Assembly: GCA_037176845.1 (NCBI GenBank)
Contig: JAYKXP010000020.1
Span: forward strand, 62,001 to 126,000
Direction: 5' to 3'
DNA length: 64,000 bases
Source of the DNA: Paramarasmius palmivorus
Lineage: Eukaryota; Basidiomycota; Agaricomycetes; Agaricales; Marasmiaceae
Below, piece after piece: positions 40,881-52,400 of this stretch (position 1 is the stretch's first letter; each line of letters opens with the position of its first letter). A program made the translations under genes and the position numbers. The notes beneath the pieces are model-generated. The model saw only the letters and a program-made list of their open reading frames with translations. It was not told where the DNA came from and did not search any database.

Positions 40881-42709
40881 TCATACCGTAACAAATTCAA
40901 CTAGATCCATATCGCCAGCGGGGTATGATTTGTTGAACCGTAACCCACACGGTTCACTAGGAATCACTTAGCTCAAGCCATCCGCAAGAAATCAAAAGAA
41001 TCAGACATACCATAATGAGATGAACTCCTCCAACGTACGCTCCTTGGCATTATGGAGTCTCATCATTGCAATATCTTCTTCGTAAGACCTTGCAGCCGAT
41101 GCACCCCAGTTTGGTAGCAGAGGCTCGGGAGCGAGCCCCCCGAGTTGTGTGTTATGTGGGCGGGCGATGCTCCGAATTACAATCTCCTCTGGAGGGTATA
41201 GTTAGCATGGCCTGCAAGGTACCTAGCTTTTCAACTTACGAATCAGTAGTTTAGCTCCCGGCTTCATTGCCTTTCGCACGTTCCCCAGAATCTTTGAACA
41301 ATCGGCGTCAATCCAGTCATGGCTTATTATTATTTTTTGGAAGTCAGCGATACAGGTAAGAAATGAGATGCGAAAGTCCTACAGAATGCCCTTTAGCTAT
41401 AAGAGTCGTTTAGTGTCGCCACATACTGCATGATGCCTGAGAAATTGAGACTTACATAGTAGATATCACATCCTTCAGCAGCCGCATCCTTGAAGAAATC
41501 AAATGGTACGAACTCCACTCTCTTCTCGTTGATAGCACAGGGGTATTCCTTGGTCCAGTACTAGGGTCATAGGTCAGCAAAGCGGGGCGCTGGAGATGCT
41601 TCCTGCTCTACGTACCTCCTTAGCCCGCACAATTACCCCAGGCTGGTCCTGGAGTACCACTTTGAAGTGTGGATTTTTCTTCGACAAATCCATCATTACA
41701 TGACCGTTCCCGCCTCCTATGTCGCATATTGTGCACCCCAAGACATATGTTGACCATGGATAGGCTTTAGAGAGGAAACCCATCCCGTAAACGTGACTCC
41801 AGGCTACCATGGCACGGTCAAAGCGCTGTGCACCGCGCTCAGATAAGCCAAAGACCTCAAAAAGGATCCTACACACCTCTACTTTTGCGTTGTTTTCAGG
41901 AAGTCGGTGCCAGTCAAAGAACGCGTGCCCAGTCGCTCGTTGGAACGGAGTCTCATTAGGAACGCGCGGCTCAGTCGTGTACGTCTCGTTAAGGTGTGAA
42001 GATGCAAGAAGACCTGCTTCCGTCCTGTCCCATTATTAGCGATGATTGTTTCGAAGATTGAAAGGAAAAGACATACACCAGACCAACTAAATCGGATACT
42101 GAATTCGTGGAAATCAACCTGACGCTTAGTCGATTGTTGGCGTAAATGTTCGGCTTTACTGTTGTTCTGGCTAGTATCTCGAAATGTCCATAAATAACGC
42201 ATTGAAGCTGACCTTCGCGAAAGACATGTCTAGTGGCCAGTAACCGCATTACTCTCCCCAGTTTATCCGCATCCTTAAATCCGGATGCTTCTGCCAACTC
42301 AATTACTGATGCGCCCTCTGGCTTATCGACAAGAAGGTCGGCAATCCGAGCGTTCAGTGCCACAAGGAGACAAGAGGGTTCAGCATGTGTGTTAGCTCTC
42401 TACATGCGTTGAGCCATAGTTCTTCGTTTGTATTCAGGTAGTAGTACTTACATCGTATATTATCCCGGACGGATTACCCACTGTTGAAACGAGTTGGGCA
42501 CAGGCAGCTTCGATTGTCTTGACTGCGCGTACAAGCCGTTCTGGTGTATCTTCGACGATCTCATCAAAAGGCCCTGGTTCTGCAGAGTCGAGAGAAGGAA
42601 CAGCTCGTCCAACAGAGGCATAGGTGGCGATCACCTCTTGAACAGAAGAGCTAATGAGAGCCGTCAAGGCAGTTATGTGACTGTTGTCGAGGACAGTGTT
42701 AGCAGCCAT
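40881..42709 (-). CDS. SAM-dependent O-methyltransferase (caffeate/flavonoid-type, family 2)
   Basis: About eight to nine exons, roughly 450 residues. The N-terminal dimerisation region reads NSHITALTALISSSVQEVI and LDSAEPGPFDEIVEDTPERL. Then a winged-helix part: ARIADLLVDKPEGASVIELAEASG and KLGRVMRLLATRHVFRE, with VKPNIYANNRLS. The SAM-binding motif is CDIGGGNGHVMMDLSKKNPHF, followed by VVLQDQPGVI and EFVPFDFF. After GNVRKAMKPGAKLLI come RSYEEDIAMMRLHNAKERTLEEF and a final exon ending SYPAGDMDLVEFVTV. It should transfer a methyl group to a phenolic hydroxyl. The start at 42709 (MAANTVLDNSHI) fits the family; an in-frame upstream ATG at 42859 is possible. It converges on the MCT transporter, and is the third biosynthetic-type gene of the PAL-halogenase block. 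Confidence 0.9.
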
Positions 42710-43646
42710 GCTTGTATTTTGGGTCGTTATTAACGAACCTTTATGTAGCCTGAATAACATAGTAACAAACGACCGGAGAATGGGGGTGGTTATCGCACTA
42801 CACAAGGAATCGGTTCCACACGACATTGCACCGCGACTATCCCAAGATTTCTTGTCCATCTGGTTTGATACTAATGGGGAGGTTCGTTATCGGTGAACCC
42901 AAATCTTGCGATACTGAATCCGTTTTGCAAAATCCGATGCTTGGCCGACATCCACATATGAGAGCCTCATCAGATCTTTCCGAGTTATGATCCTTCCATG
43001 GCTACAATCCATATTGAATGATTTCTAGTTGATCACCGGGCCACGATATGACAGAGGAGCCAGGAACTCGTCGGTTGAAAGAGTCATGTTGCGATTGTTG
43101 TTCCCGTTTTATAACAAGTGATACCTGGAGCGTCCCGTTATAAAGGATTGTTTCAAGACTATTCCCATGTAGATTTGCGTAGGCCTGTGTCAACTCTATA
43201 GTCCTCCCACCCCAGCCACCCGCCCAGCATCTTCGTTGCACATGGTCGGTCTTTCCTTTCATTCCACCGATGTGCCCGCTATTTCAATAGCGGATCCAGT
43301 CCGACTTTTTCCGGGATTGGAGTGCGCACAACAGAAGGTATGGGTTAGACGTTTCTAAACGTGAGTGGGTTGAGCCTTGAAGACAACTTGAAGACTTGAA
43401 TGGGGATTTGCTGGTCGTTGTTGACGTTGTCGACATCCTTCTCACCAACGTTGTTGATCAACACGCTAATAGTAAGAGCGCTTAAGTCATCAGCGCGCGC
43501 TTATCCTGTCCTATCCAGCAATTTACTAGCCACTGTGTATGTCTCGAGAACCTTTGACTAATCCATTCACTTAACAATACAATAGCTTAAAGGTGTATTA
43601 GGTACAATTGTAAGCCTCGTCGTTCTACTCCATTGATCATCCTCGG
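42710..43646. other. 0.94 kb intergenic
   Basis: Methyltransferase promoter on the left, CsbD-like gene 3' region on the right. No frame with coding character and no repeat noted. Confidence 0.4.
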
Positions 43647-44083
43647 TCAGGCCCGGCGGTTGACTTCCTGTTGGGCTTCGCCATGCTCTTGTCTTACATT
43701 CCCTGTGGAAATGTCCCTCGTTAGCTATATTAGCACCGATGCGTACGAAATAACTCACCTTTAGCCTGCTGAGACTTGTCTCCAGTAATGGAGCCAACGA
43801 TGGCATCCTTCTTGCCAGTTACACGGTCAGCAATGCCCTCAGCGTAGCCCTTGCCACGAGCGGCATCGTACTCCATCTGGCCACGAGCATGTTCCTCCTG
43901 TCCCCGCTGTTGCATCCCGTGCGCGCCCACCATTCCACCGACAGTCTCTTTGACGTTACCCTTGGTGGAGTGGTATTGGCCGGAGCGCTTGCTGTGAAAG
44001 ACGGGCGAATCAGTATACGCACTTGGGCATTGAGGGGGAGATACGCACTTGGGCTCGCCAGAGGTCATGTTGTTGGTAGACAT
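43647..44083 (-). CDS. CsbD-like small stress protein (Hmp1-like), copy 1
   Basis: Three exons; introns 43992-44048 and 43703-43758 give 107 residues. The protein is hydrophilic and rich in Gly, Lys, Glu, Gln and Ala with no membrane segment. The core SGQYHSTKGNVKETVG matches the CsbD-type motif, followed by EEHARGQMEYDAARGKGYAEG and [14 protein letters not shown], a second imperfect unit, and a C-terminus of GEAQQEVNRRA. Bacterial CsbD proteins are general stress proteins; the Ustilago relative Hmp1 was described as binding cruciform/mismatched DNA. Function here is unproven. It is a divergent twin of the gene at 44801-45231, with the same length, the same two intron positions and a same-length first intron (57 nt). 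Confidence 0.85.
44015..44054. repeat. 14-bp direct repeat duplicating a splice donor
   Basis: ATACGCACTTGGGC occurs at 44015-44028 and again at 44041-44054. On the minus strand each copy reads CCCAA|GTGCGTAT, so the 5' splice site of CsbD copy 1's first intron exists twice, 26 bases apart. The proximal site keeps the reading frame; use of the distal one would shift it. Confidence 0.7.
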
Positions 44084-44163
44084 TATTGTGGAAGTTGGTT
44101 TAGATGTGTTGAGAGAGATGGTAGATGTGATTTGCTGGTCTTACTGGATGTTTGCAGCTAAGG

Positions 44164-44170
44164 TTTTATA
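44164..44170 (-). promoter_or_regulatory. TATA box of CsbD-like copy 1
   Basis: Reads TATAAAA on the minus strand, 81 bases upstream of the copy 1 ATG. Confidence 0.65.
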
Positions 44171-44707
44171 ATAGGTCCAAGAGAACTAGGCTGTAATGCA
44201 TGACGAAGCTGCGACGCCAAATGGACGTCTTAGCTTGGAGAGTAAGCACCTCGAGAGACGCGATAAGCAAAAGTTGGGCTTGATTTGAAAGTATGGTAGT
44301 GGTGTGCTAGACATTAGGTGACATCATCGTAGAGCTGCGGATTGTGCAGGTAGAGTTGATATTCTTGACGTTGACTGAGAGTTTGAAGTGTTTAAATTCA
44401 AGGTGAGTGACCGAGGGTTTGCTAGCATCCCGTATCCTGAAATACTTCCATTTCTACGTGCATCGAAAACAGCAGTCATTCGCGAAAAGGGGTGTCCATC
44501 CTGTTTGCTGGTTCGCAGGCGATGGTTAGAACTGTCAACTCCTGCATCATGACGTCAGAGGTAGCATTGCAGGATCCGAACGGGCGTTTAATCCTTGGCG
44601 CCATACTCGATGTGGTCGCTCCTCCTTACGACGTGTCGTTGCACCACCAGCCCCACTACTTCATAATTTGTGACTTCATACTGCGGTACCTGAAAGTACT
44701 CTCGAAC

Positions 44708-44715
44708 TATAAAAG
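44708..44715 (+). promoter_or_regulatory. TATA box of CsbD-like copy 2
   Basis: Reads TATAAAAG on the plus strand, about 86 bases upstream of the copy 2 ATG, mirroring the arrangement on the other side. Confidence 0.65.
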
Positions 44716-44800
44716 GTTCGGAAGAAGAGCATGAAGGTCAACAATCAACTTACCAACTCAATTGGCACTCAATCAAACACCTGCTTCAGCACTAATCATT

Positions 44801-45231
44801 ATGTCTTCGAACAACACTTTCTCCGGCGAGCCCAAGTAAGTTTCTAGCTTGGCAGAGTCATATACTTTGCTGATATGGAACCCTGCTTGCAGCAAGACCT
44901 CTGGTCAATTCCATTCTGTGAAGGGCAACCTCGTCGAGACCGTCGGCAACGTTACGGGTGCCCAATCCTGGCAATCAAGTGGCAAGGAAGAGCACGCAAA
45001 AGGCGAAGCTGAATACGACGCTGCTCGTGCCAAGGGATACGCCGAAGGTACCAAAGACCGAGTCGGCGGTTACAAGGATTCCGTCGTTGGTGCTGTAACT
45101 GGAGACAAATCACAACAAGCTAAAGGTATGAGAATTCAACCACGTACCGTAGTAAATTCTGACTTTAAAATTCAGGCAACATACGCCACGATCAAGGCGA
45201 AGCCCAGCAGGACATCAACCGCAAGGCATAA
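44801..45231 (+). CDS. CsbD-like small stress protein (Hmp1-like), copy 2
   Basis: Three exons; introns 44836-44892 and 45126-45175 give 107 residues, exactly the length of copy 1. It starts [12 protein letters not shown] and continues [43 protein letters not shown] and [14 protein letters not shown], ending [11 protein letters not shown]. The two proteins differ at many positions but keep the same motifs and intron positions, so they come from a duplication with inversion. The product is soluble, charged and probably flexible. Stress inducibility is likely from family behaviour and the TATA-type promoter, but is an inference. Confidence 0.85.
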
Positions 45232-47009
45232 TAAGCCTATCTATAGTCAATTTTGGAGGATTTTCTCGGTGAAAGGAATACTCTACAAATCAATAATTGT
45301 ACTTGTATAACACCAGAATCAATTGTATAAATGCCTGGAAGGAATGACATTACTTGCCTGAACCTGAAAGAGGCTTTTAAAATCTGTTGCGGTTGAGTTC
45401 AAAATAGTCTCCCCTAGGCAGACTCAATCACTCGTACCTCGTGTATAGAGTCTGCGGAATCTCGCGGCGTGTTATCCGTAGTTAAAAAGTTAGCCGAATA
45501 TACCCGTTATAGAAATTTTTGCACGTGCACATGCACACTCTGCAGCCAATCAGCGGCCAGTCTCTCAGCGCTAGCAGCTACGAGCGTCTTATTCGCCAAC
45601 TTACGATTCACCTTGCAGTGGTTTCCCTAATTTGCCCTCGGAAAGTACACTATGGATCCTTATGAGTTCAAGGCGCACATATTTGTACACTCTAGATGAA
45701 CAATGGTCATATAGAACTGTTCCTTGATGCGTCATCAAGTCGCAGACTTGTTCTACGTAGTACGAGCGCAACATGAGCCTCTGGGTTCGTTAAATCCTCT
45801 TCTCTCACCCAGCGGACGACTCCGTGGTTCTCATTGAAGGACCAACGACTACTCCCGTAAAACATCCATACACCAGCGAAGAAGGGAACTGAAACTGAAA
45901 GCTTGTCAGGAGAGTCTAAATCTCATGCAAGGGTCTACCCACATACGACGAGTTCCTTAACGAGCAAGGGCGACCATTGCCGACAGCTGCATTCCTTGGC
46001 TTTTTGTTATTATTCATAGATTGTTCGTTTCCTTGATAACACCTCGAAGAACGTTGGGGTAGAAGCCATCGAAGAGACCAGATGGTTTTCCGAATTATGC
46101 CTGTCGTTTGAAAGAGTCCGTAGGGTATAGTGACGTGCAGAGTTTGAGCTTTCAAGGGTACCCATATGTAGATTGTAACTTCGTCGGCATACGAATTGCA
46201 GAATCAAATCTCGCAAGTTGATGAGACGAGCTTTGCCGCATATAAAAGAGGGACCGGCGAATAAACGTGGACGTTGGATTATCAGGATTACGACCAAGTC
46301 GTTGAAAAGAATGGTTCGGATAGTATAGGTGCGTTTGTGCGTGCATGGACTAGGATGGGGTTGCTTGCTGAGTGGACGGACGACTATATCAATCGCATTT
46401 GTTCTGTGAGCTGGTGGAGGCTTATAAGGAGCAAGAACAACTTGAAGGCATGGACATCACTCACACCGTGAACTCAGTATGCTGCACGTCGAGCATGCCG
46501 CCACGTACCTTTTATCTGCCCATGAGCTCTCCAGCGGCATGTAGAGACTGCAATGTAATAGTGCACACTAGCCAACCATCCTTTCTCCCCCAATTGTTGC
46601 CCTAACTAACACGTTCTCCCTCGAGTCTCCTCGTAGCCAGCCGAAGGCTCCAGACACGACGCATACCGAATTTGAGATGTTTCCAGGTGATTTTCCGGTA
46701 CAAGAGAGTTAAGGCGCCTGTATCGGGTCAGGATCTAGGCGATTAGTCGAAAGAACAGCGATGGAGAACCCACTTGAGGCGGGCGTGATAGCGCGACGAG
46801 GTGAAGATTAAAATTTCCTGTTAAGGTATATTCTGAAAAACGTAACGAAACGTGACCTGCACATGATGACAAAATTCAACTACGGTATCCAGGGTACAAG
46901 ATCATGTAGACTAAGTTCAAAAAGAGTCGACGTCAGGAATAGTAAGCTGAGGCGGGCAAAATTTAAAGCCCACGGCCCTTCGCCGAAATTGTAACGTACA
47001 CCACCACCA
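45232..47009. other. 1.8 kb intergenic
   Basis: Short frames on both strands between 45.9 and 46.6 kb, none with a recognisable domain or plausible splicing. No repeat or RNA gene seen. The right end must hold the PAM18 promoter. Confidence 0.4.
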
Positions 47010-47369
47010 ATGGCGACACCGATAATCGTAGGAGTGGGCGCAATGGCAGCTGCGCTAGTCGGAAGACATTTTATCCGAAGAGCAGGCATGGGAGCTGCAG
47101 AACAATGGGTGAAGGGAGGATTCAAAGCCAAGATGGACAGGAAGGAAGCTTTGGCAATCCTCAATCTCAAGTGCGTACCTTGCATGCTAGCGCTATACAC
47201 TCTCCTTGCCATTGACACCTCTTCTAGGGATGGCCCTCAGCTACGAACAAAGTTGAAAGATGCACACCGTCAAATTATGCTGGCAAATCATCCTGACCGA
47301 GGAGGCTCGCCGTATCTCGCAAGCAAAGTCAACGAAGCAAAGGACTTGCTGGAGAAGAATCAGCGATAG
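47010..47369 (+). CDS. PAM18: Mitochondrial import motor J-protein Pam18/Tim14
   Basis: Two exons; the intron 47171-47227 (57 nt, in frame, so an unspliced frame also reads through) leaves 100 residues. Residues 3-22 form the inner-membrane helix ([20 protein letters not shown]). Then [21 protein letters not shown], the usual linker, and the J-domain with the HPD tripeptide in [18 protein letters not shown] and [11 protein letters not shown]. It recruits and stimulates mitochondrial Hsp70 at the TIM23 channel. Length and motif order match the family. The ATG chosen gives the family's short intermembrane-space tail. Confidence 0.95.
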   Translation: MATPIIVGVGAMAAALVGRHFIRRAGMGAAEQWVKGGFKAKMDRKEALAILNLKCVPCMLALYTLLAIDTSSRDGPQLRTKLKDAHRQIMLANHPDRGGSPYLASKVNEAKDLLEKNQR

Positions 47370-47861
47370 GAAAGGGGGGAATGATAATCACAGCCATGCA
47401 TTGTGTGTGCGGTGCGTCTTCCGTGTGTTCACTATCCTGCATATTCCTTATTCGAGGTTCCAGCGTATCCAAAAGTTTCACTTATCGGAAGCTTTCTAAT
47501 TGTATACTACAGCGCTTCAACTACGCTTTCAAGATCGTTGTCCTCCGAGGCCAACGTCGTTATCCAATAATAAACACGCTCACCTACCCACGAACGAATC
47601 TACTCATTGAACAAACGTACCATCAGATCCACGCTGCGCGTCTCGTTGTGCAATTGCGGCATCGATCCTGTCCGTGCAAGACAATACCTTTCAAAAAACA
47701 AGACACAGACACGACTTTTAAGACACTACGACACACGGCTATTCCACCCCGTACTTCATAGGGGCCGGTCCTGATCTATTAAATAAACGTGTTCGTTCTA
47801 CTCTCTTCTGGAAATCTCATCCTCCCGTATTCGAGTCAAGTTTCAACCCAAATTACCTACG
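47370..47861. other. Intergenic between PAM18 and the CE4 gene
   Basis: About 490 bases, both neighbours rightward. A long open frame at 47381-47761 has no recognisable content. The sequence just before 47862 is pyrimidine-rich (ttctactctcttctgg), consistent with the CE4 promoter. Confidence 0.35.
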
Positions 47862-49242
47862 ATGTTTACACCTAAGTTGCTTTTGGCTATCGTGTTCCTT
47901 GGATCTGCGTCGGGCCATCCAATGTTTCGGAGCCGAGGTGTAGCTAAAGTCTTCTACCACTGCGCAGAACCCAACACGGCAGCCCTGACTTTTGTAAGCA
48001 CGTTTAGGTGTTTCGCCTCGCGACAGTATGCTGAAATTGACTTTCTTTAGGATGATGGACCCTTCAACTGGATGTAGGTTTGATATCGTATCCAATTAGC
48101 CTACAACCCTCAAAATGCACGTATGAAAGGGACCAAATCGTTGACACGCTGGACGCTCACGGTGCCAAAGGCACGTTTTTCCTAAGTGAGTGGTCCGCCA
48201 GCCCCATCTCTGGGTGAGTACTCATACTAGCGATCTAGATGGAAGAAACTGTGAGAGAATCGTCCCACTTCATTCTTTGCACTTCCGTATTGAAGTCACC
48301 GTGTTTGATCTTGATGCAGGGGACTGTATCTATAACCAGCCAGAAGTTGACCGCGTCAAGCGTGCCTTCGACAAAGGACACCAAATTGCGTCGCATACTT
48401 GGTCTCATGCACATTTGAATTCACTGTCGAAGGATCAGGGTATGACGCCCTTTCATGCTGGTCTTATTACTCGCATTCATTCCATTTCTTTCAGTTTCTT
48501 CGGAATTCTCCAGGACAATCAGTACGATGAAAACTATACATTGAAGTGCGCTTCGATTCTAATTTGACATGCCTATCTCAGTTGCGATCGAGAAGATTAC
48601 TGGTTCGGCCCCTTCGTGTACACGTCCCCGTAAGTCGAACCTTTCCTTTTTAACACGGTTGGTCCAGAAGAATAATTCTGCTACATCAGCGTATGGGGAA
48701 TTCAATGATGTGGTAGAGGATGTAGCAGCCGAACAGAGCCAGAATCTCATCCTTTGGGACTTTGAGTGCGTATCTGGCATCGCAGTGACGTTCAAAATTC
48801 CCTCACGCCGTCTATTTTGTCTTCTGCAGCTCGGGCGACTCCAGTGGAGCCTCCGACGCGCAGGCAGAGGGTGCTTATGATAATTTGGCGGGACGGCACC
48901 CTGATACCATTCTCGCGTTGAACCACGAAATTCGCCGTACGTCGATTTCCATGGGTGTAGATCTCATGAAGTTCTGACCGACCTTCATAGAATCCACTGC
49001 GTATGCCCCATTTATGATCACCATCGACTACCACTAATTTTGTTTTCAATAGGACCACGATCCTCCCTCATGCCATTGAAGTACTCCAGAAAGCTGGTTA
49101 TAAACTCATCACGGTTGCGGATTGCCTGAATATTGACCCGTACATCAGGAAAGGACCCGCGGGACAACGCGATGTGAGTATTACCAGACATTAGAGGCAT
49201 TTCGAGGTGCTAAAGCTGAACTAGAGCTCATGGATCTGCTGA
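47862..49242 (+). CDS. Chitin deacetylase-type polysaccharide deacetylase (CE4)
   Basis: About nine exons, near 250 residues. It has a signal peptide (MFTPKLLLAIVFLGSASG) and then the NodB domain: motif 1 TFDDGP (second Asp binds the metal), GAKGTFFLNGRNWDCIY, motif 2 HTWSH (HxxxH metal ligands) in HQIASHTWSHAHLNSLS. A small exon then follows (SSEFSRTI, entered from the acceptor just before 48495). Next comes motif 3 as RPAYGEFND, where most relatives have RPPYG. Later are LILWDFDSGDSSG, PDTILALNHEI, TTILPHAIEVLQKAGYKLITVADCL and the end GQRDSSWIC, a common C-terminus of basidiomycete deacetylases. It would remove acetyl groups from chitin or chito-oligomers at the cell wall. Signal peptide present, no GPI tail seen. 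Confidence 0.85.
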
Positions 49243-49422
49243 TCACGCCTCACGCATTGCTATTCTATGGGCGCAACTAAATGAGGCTTCTGTAACTTCA
49301 AGGGCGTTGTATTATATGTAAACACCATATTCAGCTAGCTTTCCAAGCACGCTAAGCAATCGCAAGAATCTCATTCCTGGTAATGAAATCGTTCAATATT
49401 GGGTGGGCCAGAGATAGAAACT

Positions 49423-52400
49423 TCATACCGTCCGACGTTTCTTAACCTGCCGACCATTGTCATCACCGTCTGAAGCCGTCAACTGCGCGTTCCAAGCCTC
49501 CAACCATCCCAGTAGCTCCGCGGTCGATTGCTATGTGAACACACTTAGCATGGGAATGTCGCTGGCTGCGGGCACAAACCTCGATGCACTGCGTATTAGC
49601 CTGGATGGAGTCGAGACTTTGGGAAACATTCATAGAATACGTGGTGGTGTCTTTTGTCTATATGCGAACAGTCAATAAGGGATCATGCATCAGGACAATT
49701 GTGGAATGCATAATTACCGCAAAGAAATCCCGGGTTTCTTCATAATCCTTACTGGTACCCAAGTAATCGAATGCCATCTACCACCTCAGTAAAGAAACGA
49801 CCCTTGTGCTGCGACGCTCACCTTGACGAAGACCCCGATACCAAACCCAGCCCTGAATCTCGCATACAGCTGTTTAGGACATGAGAATCCGGGCATCTTG
49901 GAAGAATAGGCGCCGTACATCATCATATCTGTCTTTGAAGACCTCAACGAGCCTTCTCCTCGTCTTCGCGTTCTGCCCAAGGGCCTTGAAGAAGTAGAAT
50001 ACGTCTTGATCTTTTGCACCTTCAAGCATGTAGTCAAAGGTTTTCTGGATGAGGGCAGGATCTTCAGCAGTACATAACGCCATCCTCGGGGTTCAGAGTC
50101 AGCGCAGATAAGACATGTACAGACAATAGCACTCACATGGCTCTGGTTTGGGAATTTGCGGTCCGTGGGTTATCAATAATCTTCCGTAATGCGTCGTATT
50201 CCGCTGTGCCGCCGTGCTTTACAGCCTAGGGTTCACGGAGATGAGGATGAGAATCCCTATATTGGAATTTACATACCGCGGTAAACACAGCATCTTCGAG
50301 GTCGGTGGGAATACTTGCATAGTCGCCTGTTTGCATGAATTGGTCAAAACGAGTTTTGAGCTCTCGGATAACACTGAAGTCTCTGTCAGCGAGTCTCGTT
50401 GCTTCCAGTGGCAAGTATGCACCCACTCTTCATCCTCCGCCTCGAGTGCCTGGTGTATTACACTTTCTCGTAGAAGTGCGGTATCGGGACTATCCGAGGG
50501 GGTGGTTTCATATCCTAGTTCTTCTACCAGTGGTTTGAATAGATTCTGATGATTGTTGAGCTGCCACTTTCCATCATGTATGACAAGTAAACTCACCCGT
50601 CCGAAAACCTTGAGAAGCTCTTGGACACGAGAGTTTTCCCACCAAAGTGAAGACATACTCGACCAAACCGTGGACATCACGTTCCATGGGAGATCTTGAC
50701 GAAAGGTCAGTCGATCGCGTTGTCACCTAGCGAAACCAGACTCACATTCCCGGCACGGCTGGAACTTGGACATGGTTGACAAAGCGCTTCCAAAGCTAAG
50801 TAAACCTGCCCTCGCAAATGCCGCGACATCTTGCAACAACCCCAAACGATCACTCTCGTCAAACGGTGAGTTTGATTTCGCCAGTTCAGCAGCGACCGTG
50901 TCAAAGCGTTCGGGCGAATATAAAACACGGACTGGGTTTCCTCAATAAAAAGGGAAGGCACATGAAACTAGCAACTCACAATAGCCCGTAGAACTTCCGT
51001 TAAGCTTGAAGGGTAGTCTCGTATCGACGACGAAATCGGCTTCACGTTCTCGAAGCACTGCTTTATCAGTCTTTACTTCTCCATTTGCAGATACTGAACG
51101 AATATTCAACGGGACATGCCTGTGATCACGGGTGAGCGTATTTTTGCCGATGCACTACAGAGTCGTACCAAATAGTCTCGTTGTCACTACCGGTTGCAAT
51201 CCCAGTCTTTAGGAACCTATCCTGGCGGAGACGAATACCATTTTCAGTTTCTGTGACTTGAATTACCGGATAGCCAGCCTGGGTTGCTTGTTATTGACGC
51301 TCCTGAAGAGGGAGTCGACATACTTACTTTTGTGATATATGCATCCATCATTTCCGCCACATTGATACCTAATGATGCAGAATGAACAAGGATCACCATG
51401 TGTTGAACTAAGCACATACCCGTTGCAGTCGATATGCCCTTCCATAAATCCTTAGTAACACTATTGCCATAGAGGTGATCCTTGAGGTAGATTGAGACAC
51501 CTTTCAAGAAATGTTCTTCCCCGACATAATCCGAGAGCATTCGAAGGACTGTATACACGAAAGGATCAGTATCTTAACAGGGAATTTCTATCCTTGACAA
51601 TCATACCTGAGGCAGCTTTTGAGTACGACAGTGCATCAAAGATCTGACAGAGTGTGAGTAGCGAATCCCTGTCAATCGAATTGCCGCCTACCTGACCAAT
51701 CTTGTTTGCATCCGGGCAATCAACCTCAACGGGGTGTGCAGATAATAGAGAGTCCAGGTTGAATGCTGAGTTAATATGCATAGCGACAAAGTAGGAGAAC
51801 ATCTTCCATTCTGGCCAGATTCTGAAAGGGTCGTTTGGGAGCCTGAAGGGCCGAACACGCCGGGAAAGCACCTTACCGTTCTAGGCGATACCATGAACAC
51901 CGCGCTTAGACAAAGAATACGACAGACGTACCAGGAATAATTGCCTCTCCCATCTATGGCTATGTTAGCTCGAGATATCAGACAACCTCTTGGTACCACT
52001 GACCAATGAAGCAAAACCTAGTCAACGTCAGTCTCATTAGTATACTCCACATAATGGTTGTGATATATCACCTTCGTTGAGATAGAGATAAGTCCACCAC
52101 TCCATCGTGGTGATATTGCCGAACCTGAAGGAGCGCGTCAGTAATCAGATTTCAGACCATTACTACGGGCCAAACATACCACATATGAGCAACCTCATGA
52201 CTCTGCATCTCGACTATCTCCCGCTTCTCCCTGAGACTGCCCTTCTCGGGGTCAATGCAGTACGCGCTTGCCCGACCAACGATCAAGCCCCAGTTTTCCA
52301 TGGCACCTGCATCAAAGTCATCTGCCTGAAGCCGAGATTCAGACGTGAAAGTAACGGGGACAAAAATGGGACAAACCACAAGGGTATCCAATTTTGGGAG

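Larger units (their letters stand above)
44084..44800. promoter_or_regulatory. Bidirectional promoter of the CsbD-like pair
   Basis: 717 bases between the two divergent ATGs. Each side has a TATA box at nearly the same distance from its ATG. A single AGGGG (44488-44492), the yeast stress-response core, lies inside; whether it is used in this fungus is unknown. Confidence 0.7.

Noticed and set aside
45916..46605. Cluster of short overlapping frames on both strands
   Set aside because: I tried to chain them through GT-AG introns into one gene and found no consistent protein or motif.
47381..47761. 126-codon plus-strand frame after PAM18
   Set aside because: No recognisable sequence; consistent with PAM18 3' untranslated region and CE4 promoter.
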